Assembly: GCA_049802875.1 (NCBI GenBank)
Contig: JBARNH010000048.1
Span: 1 to 64,000 of the forward strand
Direction: 5' to 3'
DNA from: Lutacidiplasma sp049802875
Lineage (GTDB): Archaea; Thermoplasmatota; Thermoplasmata; Lutacidiplasmatales; UBA184
Length of the DNA stretch: 64,000 nt
Positions within the stretch are counted from its first letter, which is position 1. The number at the start of each line of letters is the position of its first letter. Below, piece by piece: positions 33,090-40,355 of the stretch. The notes under the pieces are model-generated. The model was not told the origin of the DNA. It saw only the letters and a list, made by a program, of their open reading frames with translations, and made no database searches. The translations under genes were made by a program, and so were the position numbers.

Positions 33090-34802
33090 TTAGGTCGAAG
33101 ACATCCCGGGGGCACCCTTTAGGGCGCGGACTTTGTAGTACTCGGGGTCGACGACGACCTCGCCGTTGATGCCCATCGTCTCGATGGTCTTCAGCGACGC
33201 TCCGCCCTGCTTCTTCGCGGCCTGCCAGTCCGGGATCGGGATCGAGAACTTCTTCTCGACTTCCGTCCGGTAGATCGGGCCCGAGTTATACGAGCAGAAC
33301 GGGATGACGCGCCCGTCCGGTACCGCGTAGTGGATATCGCAGCGCATCAGGCGCTGGATATCGTAGTCGTACGCGTCCTGGAAGTGCATGTTCCCGATGT
33401 AGAGCGTGCGCCACGTGAACTTCGCCAGGGCTTCCTTGTTCCCTTCCGTGAAGATCCCGGCGATCACCTTGACGCAGTTCTTCTCGCTGAGCCCCTCCGG
33501 CGCCTTCGAGAAGTCGAAGTACTTCGACACGTCGTGGAGCAGCCGGGCTCCCGCGACCGCCGTCCGGACGCGCGAGAACCGGGCGTCCCGATACTTCTCG
33601 ATCATCGTCTCGACGTTCTCGAAGAAGCCGTCGACGTCCATGAACCGGGGGAGCGGCGTGATCTTCTGACCGTCCGCCGAAATGAACGCGAACGTAGCGC
33701 ATCCGCAGCCCGGGTGGGTCGTGAGGGTCATCTTCTCCTCGCCGTGGATGATCGAGACGAGCTCCGAGATCGGCGCGACCGACGGCACGGGGAAGAAGTC
33801 CGACTTCTCGAACGGTCCCTCCGTGCAGAGGATGCGCACCAGGTCCGACTGGGTGAACCGCATCTGGAAGCGGTCCTTGTCCGGAATCCGCGCGGTCAGG
33901 GCGACCGGCTGGAAGTTCACGCCGCGAACGACGTCGATGTTGTCGATCGCGAACTTGACGGTGGGCCAGATCTCCTTCTCGTTGAACCCACCGACCAGCG
34001 TCGGAACGAGGACGACCGAGAGCGGCTTGTCCGGCTTGCCGGCCGCCAGCTCCGCCGCGGAGGAGTGGGTCTCCCGCGCCGCCTGGATCGCCTTCTGCTT
34101 GACCTTCAGAAGTGGTACGCCCCGGACCTTCCGGTAGATCTCATCGTCGAGACCGTCGAACTGGAGATACAGCGTATGGAGACCGGAGTCGCGGCACGCT
34201 TGGGCGAAGCCGGGCTCGTTCGCGACGCGGATACCGTTCGTGGCGACCTGGACCTGCTTGAATCCGAGGTCGCGGGCCATAGAGACGGCGTCCAAGAACA
34301 GGGGGGAGAGCGTTGGTTCTCCGCCCGAGAACTGAACCGCAACCGTGCCGACCGGCTTCTGCTCTCGCAGGGTCTTCAGCATGAAGTGGATCTGCTCGCG
34401 GGTCGGCTCGAAGACGTAGCCCGCGGCGTTCGCGTTCGCAAAGCAGACCGGGCACTTCAGATTGCAGCGGTTGGTCAGGTCGATCAGGGCGAGCCCCGTG
34501 TGGGACTTGTGGTGGCTGCACATTCCGCACGTCGTCGGGCAGCCGCGGAACTTGTCGTAGTACGGGTTTTCGTATCCGACCCCGTCGTGAGCGTATACTT
34601 CCATCCGGAGGTAGAAGTCGACATCGTTCGAGATGATGTCCCAGAAGTACCCGTGCGTACGGCAGGTCTTTTCCATGATCACGCGATTATCCTTCTCCCG
34701 GACGATCGCGGGAATGACCTTGATGCATTCGGGACAGACGGAGGCCGTCTTCCTGGGCAGGCCCCTCGGGGCCTGGAACTCCTTCATGACGCGTGCCGGC
34801 AT
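33090..34802 (-). CDS. tes: Radical SAM enzyme, probable tetraether lipid synthase Tes
   Basis: The 570-residue protein has the architecture of Tes, which couples two archaeol chains into GDGT membranes. An N-terminal domain carries Cys23-x2-Cys26 and Cys47-x2-His50 (rubredoxin-like), and Cys88-x3-Cys92-x2-Cys95. The radical SAM cluster is Cys113-x3-Cys117-x2-Cys120 (CNLKCPVC), with GGEPT at 160-164. A later GCGC pair (HPGCGCATF) and C-terminal cysteines can hold auxiliary clusters. The ATG at 34802 is the first before the conserved MKEFQAPRGLPRKTASVCPEC region. An upstream frame to 34880 crosses the likely TATA box (GATTATGTAC). A different radical SAM substrate cannot be excluded. Confidence 0.82.
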   Translation of the reverse strand: MPARVMKEFQAPRGLPRKTASVCPECIKVIPAIVREKDNRVIMEKTCRTHGYFWDIISNDVDFYLRMEVYAHDGVGYENPYYDKFRGCPTTCGMCSHHKSHTGLALIDLTNRCNLKCPVCFANANAAGYVFEPTREQIHFMLKTLREQKPVGTVAVQFSGGEPTLSPLFLDAVSMARDLGFKQVQVATNGIRVANEPGFAQACRDSGLHTLYLQFDGLDDEIYRKVRGVPLLKVKQKAIQAARETHSSAAELAAGKPDKPLSVVLVPTLVGGFNEKEIWPTVKFAIDNIDVVRGVNFQPVALTARIPDKDRFQMRFTQSDLVRILCTEGPFEKSDFFPVPSVAPISELVSIIHGEEKMTLTTHPGCGCATFAFISADGQKITPLPRFMDVDGFFENVETMIEKYRDARFSRVRTAVAGARLLHDVSKYFDFSKAPEGLSEKNCVKVIAGIFTEGNKEALAKFTWRTLYIGNMHFQDAYDYDIQRLMRCDIHYAVPDGRVIPFCSYNSGPIYRTEVEKKFSIPIPDWQAAKKQGGASLKTIETMGINGEVVVDPEYYKVRALKGAPGMSST

Positions 34803-34962
34803 TCTGTTTTCCCCACTTCGAGCTGCCTTCCTTTCGGTCGACGCTCTGGCGGACCACCAACTCCATGGTACATAATCCATCTGTCGTACTGGCCGCTACA
34901 AAACTCGAGTACCGTGACGGAGAGTGACACGGTCTGGTTCGCTACAAACTGCGTATAACCCA

Positions 34963-35042
34963 CTCCCGGACCACTGCGGGCCCGTCCAGAATCTCCTCCG
35001 GGAACCCCCTCCCGGACCGTACTAGCTTGTACCCTCCCGGAC
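34963..35042. repeat. Three direct copies of CTCCCGGAC in a divergent promoter region
   Basis: CTCCCGGAC occurs at 34963-34971, 35009-35017 and 35034-35042, with a near match CTCCGGGAA at 34996-35004. In addition CGCTACAAAACT (34894) and CGCTACAAACT (34940) form a second repeat pair nearer the tes gene. All lie between divergent tes and the gene at 35081, whose TATA-like CCTTATGG overlaps the last copy. They look like operator sites for an unidentified regulator. Confidence 0.45.
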
Positions 35043-35080
35043 ACCTTATGGTTCCTCATGCCTCCGTCGTCCCCGGAGCC

Positions 35081-35614
35081 ATGCCACGCAAACGTCGGAC
35101 GGTTCGAACGGTCGCTCGGGCGCCGCGGAAGAGGGCGTCACGGGCGACCCCCGCCCGTTTCGTTGGGAGGGATGCCTCCCCCGTTCTCGCGAAGTACCCG
35201 CCCAAGGATCCGGCGCTCTCGATTCGGGGACCGCCCACTCCCGCGGCGACCCCTCCGAAGTCCGCGCCCCCGGCCCCCCCGTCTTCCAGTGCCGGAAGTG
35301 CCCCTACGCCCTTGATCGCGCTCGAGCGTCCGTTCGACGTGGACGAGTTCTCTAGTCTCCTCGGAGAAACGTCGATACGGGTGACGGTTCCGCGGGAGGA
35401 CCTCGCGGAGGTGCTCCGCCGAGCGAGTGAATTCATGGGGTTCGGGATCTACGTCTACTCGATCTCCCTCCGTCCAACTCCCGGAGATCTCCTCAAAAGT
35501 TTCGTCGTGGAGCTTCAACGGGTCGATTACGATCCGGACAAGCGAGCGTGGGTGCCGTTCATCGATAAGGGGACTTCCTCGTCCCCCTTCGGACCCTCGG
35601 GTACCCGGACCTAG
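35081..35614 (+). CDS. Uncharacterised protein with disordered basic N-terminus
   Basis: I do not recognise this 177-residue protein. Residues 1-75 are Arg/Pro/Ala/Ser-rich and look disordered. A compact alpha/beta domain follows: FDVDEFSSLLGETSIRVTVP, a helix (EDLAEVLRRASEFMG), a YVYSISLRP strand and FVVELQRVDYDP. The tail is Ser/Gly/Pro-rich. The ATG at 35081 lies about 34 bases after CCTTATGG, consistent with a leaderless message; the frame is open further upstream but crosses the promoter. It is divergent from tes and shares its repeat-bearing promoter region. Confidence 0.6.
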   Translation: MPRKRRTVRTVARAPRKRASRATPARFVGRDASPVLAKYPPKDPALSIRGPPTPAATPPKSAPPAPPSSSAGSAPTPLIALERPFDVDEFSSLLGETSIRVTVPREDLAEVLRRASEFMGFGIYVYSISLRPTPGDLLKSFVVELQRVDYDPDKRAWVPFIDKGTSSSPFGPSGTRT

Positions 35615-35681
35615 AGAGTAGTCCACCGGGCGGCCGAACCGCCTATGTACCTAGAGCGGGTCGCGCTAGAGGGAGGGTCAG

Positions 35682-35894
35682 GTGACGATACCGGAGGAAA
35701 AGGAACGATGGGAGGTTGAGCTCCGTCAGCTCCGGGAGGAACTCCACGAACTCAGGGCCGAGCAACGAGAGCTGGCCAAAGCGGTCGACCAACTGGTTCG
35801 CACCTTCACTACGCTCTCTACCCATCTGGGGATCACGGCCGAGCCGTACACCCGGAAGGAAGGGCGAGCCCGCGACGTTCAAGGATTCGCTTGA
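35682..35894 (+). CDS. Small coiled-coil protein
   Basis: A 70-residue protein starting at GTG 35682. Residues 5-48 form a clear heptad coiled coil (EEKERWEVELRQLREELHEL and onward), followed by a short tail. I do not recognise it. A CCTATGTACC box lies about 40 bases upstream. Its last 62 bases overlap the 3' end of the DUF35 fusion on the other strand, which weakens the call slightly. Small coiled-coil proteins of this kind often bind larger complexes. Confidence 0.5.
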   Translation: MTIPEEKERWEVELRQLREELHELRAEQRELAKAVDQLVRTFTTLSTHLGITAEPYTRKEGRARDVQGFA

Positions 35895-37005
35895 ATTCGA
35901 CGCCGCGGCGTGTTATCGTGCAGCGGCTCGTCGGGGGGGTGCCCCGCTGCGCCGACCTTTTCTGCGGATTGAACGGGACCGCCTTCCGGCCATATCGCCA
36001 CTCCCCTTCCATCGCGTACAGCCGCCGGAGACGAGTGGCGACCCTCGCTCCGATGCCGAGCTGGCCCGGCGCGGCATCGGACACCTGAAGCGTGACCCGG
36101 ACTCCCGGAGCGATCTCGACCAGGACGACCTCGTACGGCCCGGTGGCTTCGACCTGATCGTCGAATTCCGTCGGTTGACCCCCGGACCGGATCACCGTGG
36201 AGGCGACCACCTCGCCCCCATCGCGCGCGAGGCGAACGGACCGGAGGCCGTCGACCGTCCCACACTGTCGGCAGCGTCCCCGGGGGGGAAAAGTTACCGT
36301 CCCGCACGCGGAGCACGTCTCTCCCATCATCCGCCAGCGACTGGGCAGGTTCTCGACGTAGCGAGGCTGGGGCACATAGGCTCCCTGGGAAAATGGTCCC
36401 GCGAGCGGCATCTTCGGTCGGGCACCGAACCCTCCCCCCGCCGACTGGCCAACCTCGGAATCCGGGTCGAAGTCACCGACCCATTGGCCGCGTTCCGCCG
36501 GCCCGCGTTCAAGGGCAAGTCGACGGAGCGCGGACGTCGACGACGAGGCGTCGCCCGAAGCGCCGGGGGGCTCCCGCCGTCGTTTTTGCTTCGGGTCCGG
36601 CGCTACCCGAAACGCCACCGCGCAGTCGGGTGGGGCGCGACGACCGTTCTTCCGAGCGCTCGACTTCGTTTGCCATAGGTCCACGGCGACCACCAGCACC
36701 GGCTCCGAACCGAGGTTCGGGTCGGTCGCCGTGCGAATCGCTGCGCGCAACCCCGCCGCCCCGCGCGGAAGGCGCGTTGCCCCTGTCGCCGATCCAAGGA
36801 ATCGTATCAGGTCCGATTCGGCCGATGGGGGGAGGTCTCCGACCAGCAGCAAACGGTGCACGCCGGTGGTGCCGGGACTGGCGTCGTCCAGGCGCTCGAG
36901 CGCGGTGGCGGCGAGGGTGAACCCGTCCTCGTCGCGCGCCGCGGTCCGGCGGCCGTCGACCGATGCGACGGGCAGGTACCCCGCGGCCTGGGTGATCCCT
37001 CGCAC
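35833..37005 (-). CDS. DUF35 (zinc ribbon/OB) protein fused to a degenerate HMG-CoA-synthase-like N-terminus
   Basis: In 390 residues there are two parts. The C-terminal part (about 213-340) is a standard DUF35 acyl-CoA-binding protein: RYVENLPSRWRMMGETC, a zinc ribbon of Cys231/Cys234/Cys245/Cys248, then an OB fold. The first ~135 residues look like the start of HMG-CoA synthase (GITQAAGYLPVASV, DEDGFTLAATALERL, EPVLVVAVDL) but stop before the usual active-site half. A long Arg/Ser/Gly-rich linker joins them. In archaea DUF35 bridges thiolase and HMG-CoA synthase in the mevalonate pathway. The GTG start lies 3 bases after the thiolase stop. Confidence 0.78.
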   Translation of the reverse strand: MRGITQAAGYLPVASVDGRRTAARDEDGFTLAATALERLDDASPGTTGVHRLLLVGDLPPSAESDLIRFLGSATGATRLPRGAAGLRAAIRTATDPNLGSEPVLVVAVDLWQTKSSARKNGRRAPPDCAVAFRVAPDPKQKRRREPPGASGDASSSTSALRRLALERGPAERGQWVGDFDPDSEVGQSAGGGFGARPKMPLAGPFSQGAYVPQPRYVENLPSRWRMMGETCSACGTVTFPPRGRCRQCGTVDGLRSVRLARDGGEVVASTVIRSGGQPTEFDDQVEATGPYEVVLVEIAPGVRVTLQVSDAAPGQLGIGARVATRLRRLYAMEGEWRYGRKAVPFNPQKRSAQRGTPPTSRCTITRRGVEFKRILERRGLALPSGCTARP

Positions 37006-37008
37006 GCC

Positions 37009-38172
37009 CTATCCCACCGAAAAGAGGGTGACCGTCGCCGTAGCGCCCGCGCCGCCCACGTTGTGGGTGAGCGCGCGTTCGGGATGCGAGAGTTGACGGG
37101 GACCGGCGCCCCCGCGGAGTTGCAGGAATACCTCGTAGGCTTGGCTCACCCCGGTGGCACCGATCGGGTGCCCCTTCGCCTTCAAACCGCCGTCCGGATT
37201 CACCGGTAGGTTTCCATCACGTCGAGTCCTCCCCTCGAGCGTCATCGGGCCGGCGGCACCGACTTCGGCGAACCCGAGGTCCTCCAGGGCCAACAATTCC
37301 GCGATCGTGAAACAGTCGTGGACTTCGAGAAACGACACGTCGGAGCGGCGAACACCGGCGGAGCGGAACGCTTCGTCGGCGGCCCACCGCGTCGCACCGA
37401 ACCGGGTGAGGTCGGGGCGCTCCTGCACGGCCAGGTGGTCCGAGCCCGCACCCACGCTGTCGATGTACACCGGAGTATCGGTGAACCGCCGAGCCGCGTC
37501 GGGGGCAGAGAGGAGCAGGGCCGCCGAGCCGTCGCTCACGGGGCAACAGTCGAACAGCCCCAGGGGGTCCGCCACCCGGGGTGCTGCGAGGACGGCCTCC
37601 CGCGTGACCCGCTTCTGAAAGTGAGCATTCGGATTGAGCGCCCCGTTCTCGTGATTCTTGACCGCCACTTCGGCGAGGGCATCCGCCGAGCCCGGGTGCT
37701 CGGCGAGGTATCGGGACGCGATCAGCCCGTAGACTCCCGCGAACGTGAGCCCGGCCAGTCGCTCCCATTCGGTGTCCCCCGAAACCCCGAGCCAGTACCG
37801 ACGCCGGGCGCTCGGAACATCGGTCATTTTTTCGAGTCCCACCACGAGCGCGAGGTCCTTTTCGCCCCGTTCCACCGAACGGACCGCGGCCCGGATCGCC
37901 GAGCCCCCGGACGCACACGCGTTCTCGACCCGGGTCGTCGGCACGCCGGGCAGACCGGCCTCCTCGGCGAGCACGGCCGAGGCGTTCCCGATCTGCCAAC
38001 CTCCGAAGCCGAGGGTTGCCAGGAACGCTTCCCCTACCGCGGCGCGGTCGACGCCTCGGTCGACGCTCGCGAACGCCCCGTCGACCGCGGTCCGGAGCAG
38101 CGCGCGAGGCCCCGCCTCCAGCGCGCCGAACCGCGTATGGCCCGCGCCGACGATCGCTGCTCGATGCCCCAC
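37009..38172 (-). CDS. Archaeal acetyl-CoA acetyltransferase (thiolase family)
   Basis: The 387-residue thiolase has the acylation Cys86 in VENACASGG, the HDCF-type active-site His in LEVHDCFTIAE, and GHPIGATG near the C-terminus. It is the archaeal SCP-x-like type that condenses two acetyl-CoA into acetoacetyl-CoA for mevalonate, together with DUF35 and HMG-CoA synthase. Start is the GTG at 38172, about 25 bases after a TTAAGACG box, so it is probably leaderless; a longer frame from 38415 runs through the divergent ubiX gene. The DUF35 fusion follows 3 bases downstream. A true HMG-CoA synthase is not in the window. Confidence 0.92.
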   Translation of the reverse strand: MGHRAAIVGAGHTRFGALEAGPRALLRTAVDGAFASVDRGVDRAAVGEAFLATLGFGGWQIGNASAVLAEEAGLPGVPTTRVENACASGGSAIRAAVRSVERGEKDLALVVGLEKMTDVPSARRRYWLGVSGDTEWERLAGLTFAGVYGLIASRYLAEHPGSADALAEVAVKNHENGALNPNAHFQKRVTREAVLAAPRVADPLGLFDCCPVSDGSAALLLSAPDAARRFTDTPVYIDSVGAGSDHLAVQERPDLTRFGATRWAADEAFRSAGVRRSDVSFLEVHDCFTIAELLALEDLGFAEVGAAGPMTLEGRTRRDGNLPVNPDGGLKAKGHPIGATGVSQAYEVFLQLRGGAGPRQLSHPERALTHNVGGAGATATVTLFSVG

Positions 38173-38237
38173 CGTTTCCGCCCCGAGAATCGTCTTAACG
38201 GGCGAGTCGTTCAAGCTTTTTAAGGACGGGGAGCCGG

Positions 38238-38813
38238 TTGGCGGAAGTACCTCCGATCGTGGTGGGCGTCTCGGGCGCCAGCGGGGCCCCCATCGCGGTC
38301 CGCGTCCTCGAAACGCTCCGGGCCGCCCGGGCGCCTGTCGCCCTCGTCGTGTCCGACGGCGCTGCGGCCGTCCTGCGCGAGGAGTGCGGACTCGAGCCCG
38401 AGTCGCTGGCCGCACTCGCCACCCAGACCTACTCGGACGACGACCTCAGCGCACCGATCGCGAGCGGGTCCCGAGCGACCCGCGGAATGGTCATTGTTCC
38501 GTGCTCGTCGAACACCGCCGCGAAGGTCGCCCTTGGGCTCGGCGACACGCTCCTGACGCGAGCGGCGCACGTCCATCTGAAAGAACGGCGGCGGCTGGTG
38601 ATCGTGCCGCGGGAGTCCCCCCTCCCCACGACCCTCCTCCGTCACCTCACGACCTTGAGCGAGCTGGGGGTCATCGTTCTTGACGCGGCCCCTCCCTACT
38701 ACCTCCACCCACGATCGGTCGACGATCAGACGTCCTACCTCGCGGGGAAAGTCCTCGACCATCTCGGGGTCGCCCACGACCTCTACCGGGGCTGGAAGGC
38801 AGGGAGCCCATGA
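38238..38813 (+). CDS. ubiX: Flavin prenyltransferase UbiX
   Basis: This 191-residue flavoprotein-family enzyme makes prenylated FMN, the cofactor of UbiD-type decarboxylases. Signature segments are VVGVSGASGAPIAVRVLE at the N-terminus, VIVPCSSNTAAKVALGLGDTLLTRAAHVHLKERRRLVIVPRE in the centre (the FMN/prenyl site) and the DAAPPYYLHPRS motif. Start is a TTG at 38238, preceded by CTTTTTAAGG at 38213-38222, so the message is probably leaderless. No ubiD is in the window. In Thermoplasmatota prenyl-FMN may serve the archaeal mevalonate route through phosphomevalonate dehydratase and a UbiD-like decarboxylase, or other UbiD enzymes. Confidence 0.94.
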   Translation: MAEVPPIVVGVSGASGAPIAVRVLETLRAARAPVALVVSDGAAAVLREECGLEPESLAALATQTYSDDDLSAPIASGSRATRGMVIVPCSSNTAAKVALGLGDTLLTRAAHVHLKERRRLVIVPRESPLPTTLLRHLTTLSELGVIVLDAAPPYYLHPRSVDDQTSYLAGKVLDHLGVAHDLYRGWKAGSP

Positions 38814-39379
38814 ACCGCGGGAGCCGGATTAGCGACCTCTTCCCGTGGCCATTGGTCGGAGTGGCACTGCTCGTCGCGCTCATGATCCTGCTCACCCCCG
38901 TATTGATCGCCGCGAGCGGACCGCCCGCGGCGGGGAGCGTATCTTCCTACGCGGAGCTGATCATTGATGCGCTGCCGGGGAACAATACGACGCACTTTTA
39001 CGTGCACGGACTCGGGACGACCACCCGGTACTCGGAGATCCACCTCGGGTTCGCCGACGGATTCCCCTGGACCGGGGCGTTTCCTAGCGGCTTACTCAAT
39101 TGGACCAACTGGCAGAACTTCTCCTCCGTCCTGGCGGTGATCGCAGCGTTGAACCAGAACCCCGTGGCGGTCAACGTGACCGCTCTCTACTCGGTCAACG
39201 GTGCGAGCGCACTCTTCGTCGGAGTGTTCGCGATCTTCGTCGGCACGCCGGCGGGCAGCTCGACCGACACCCTCTCCGTCGTCTCCGACACCCCGGGGAT
39301 TGGGGGCTTCTCCTATCCCGTCGCGAGCCTCCCCGTGGCGATCACGCTCTCGGACATCGGGGGCGGAGGTGGGTCGTGA
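38810..39379 (+). CDS. Membrane-anchored extracellular protein of unknown function
   Basis: This 189-residue protein has one N-terminal transmembrane segment (about residues 14-36) and a Ser/Thr/Asn-rich domain outside the cell. It carries several N-glycosylation sequons (NTT, NWT, NFS, NVT). The composition is beta-rich and the end is a Gly/Ser stretch. I do not recognise it. Its ATG overlaps the ubiX stop by 4 bases and its stop overlaps the next gene by 4 bases, so it is part of a tightly coupled set. Confidence 0.6.
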   Translation: MNRGSRISDLFPWPLVGVALLVALMILLTPVLIAASGPPAAGSVSSYAELIIDALPGNNTTHFYVHGLGTTTRYSEIHLGFADGFPWTGAFPSGLLNWTNWQNFSSVLAVIAALNQNPVAVNVTALYSVNGASALFVGVFAIFVGTPAGSSTDTLSVVSDTPGIGGFSYPVASLPVAITLSDIGGGGGS

Positions 39380-39735
39380 ACGCCGCTCGTTGGGGGATCA
39401 TCATGTGGTCGGCGCTGATCGCCGCGCTCGTCGTCGTCGAGGTCGCGGAGATCACGCATCTGTTCACCCTTCCGATCGAGCTGGCGTTCGGCGACCCCCT
39501 CGCGGTGGTCGTCGCCCTCGTCTTCACGACGATCCTGGCGCTCGTGGGGGCGATCTTCATCGGGGTGTACGTCTCCGCCCGGGTCCTCCGAACCCAAGGG
39601 TTCACCCCCTTCGAGGAGGAGATGCTCCGGATGCGGAACGAGGTCAGCGAGATCAAGGCCGCCCTCGCCTCCCGGCCGCCGGTCGGAGGTACGACCCCCG
39701 GGCCACCCGAAACGCCCAAGGGGGGTCCGCCGTGA
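39376..39735 (+). CDS. Small membrane protein, two TM segments and a coiled tail
   Basis: The 119-residue protein has two hydrophobic segments (about residues 8-28 and 40-67), then a short helical, charged stretch (TPFEEEMLRMRNEVSEIKAAL) and a Pro/Gly-rich tail. I do not recognise it. The GTG at 39376 sits in a GTGA overlap with the previous gene. Its stop overlaps the GMP synthase subunit start in the same way. Confidence 0.6.
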   Translation: MNAARWGIIMWSALIAALVVVEVAEITHLFTLPIELAFGDPLAVVVALVFTTILALVGAIFIGVYVSARVLRTQGFTPFEEEMLRMRNEVSEIKAALASRPPVGGTTPGPPETPKGGPP

Positions 39736-40295
39736 GAATCCCCGTACTCGACAACGGCGGACAGTGGACCCATCGGGAGTGGCGGGTCCTCCGAGACCTC
39801 GGGGTCGAGACCACGATCGAGCCGAACACCATCCCGTTCGGGGAGCTTCGCGCTGACGGGGTGGTCCTTTCGGGGGGTGCGCTCAGCCTGGAGGGGACCG
39901 ACGCGCCGCTGGGACGCGTCGGGGAGTGGGTCGACTCGGTCGACGTCCCCGTCCTGGCAATCTGCGTCGGCCACCAGTTCCTCGGGCGACACTTTGGTGG
40001 TAAGGTCCTTCGAGCGTCCCCCGAGTTCGGGTCGGTGGACTTGACGGTCGACCGACCGGACCACCCGCTGTTCGCGGGACTCCCCGAGCGCTTCCGGGTG
40101 TGGGCCAACCACAACGACGCGGTCGCTGAACCACCGCCCGGCTGGTCCGTCCTCGCGCATTCGCCCGCGTGCGCGGTCGAAGCGATGGCCCACCCGACCA
40201 AACCGATCTGGGGCGTCCAGTTCCACCCCGAGGTCGAGCATACGGAGGGCGGACAGGAGATCTTCCGCCACTTCATCGATGCGTGCCGACGCTGA
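39732..40295 (+). CDS. guaAA: GMP synthase glutaminase subunit A
   Basis: This 187-residue class I glutamine amidotransferase has catalytic Cys78 in LAICVGHQFLG, and His165 and Glu167 in VQFHPEVEH. The N-terminal RIPVLDNGGQW is characteristic of the separate archaeal GuaA amidotransferase subunit. It supplies ammonia to the PP-ATPase subunit that converts XMP to GMP. That partner is not in the window. The GTG start overlaps the upstream membrane-protein gene by 4 bases. Confidence 0.93.
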   Translation: MRIPVLDNGGQWTHREWRVLRDLGVETTIEPNTIPFGELRADGVVLSGGALSLEGTDAPLGRVGEWVDSVDVPVLAICVGHQFLGRHFGGKVLRASPEFGSVDLTVDRPDHPLFAGLPERFRVWANHNDAVAEPPPGWSVLAHSPACAVEAMAHPTKPIWGVQFHPEVEHTEGGQEIFRHFIDACRR

Positions 40296-40355
40296 GCCTC
40301 GATCGGGACCCTCGGGAATATGTACGACTCGTCACTCGGCGGGTAAGGTCCATCG

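Noticed and set aside
33330..34958. A 542-codon frame antisense to tes
   Set aside because: It is complementary to conserved Tes coding sequence and shows the Arg/Asp/Leu bias of shadow frames, without motifs.
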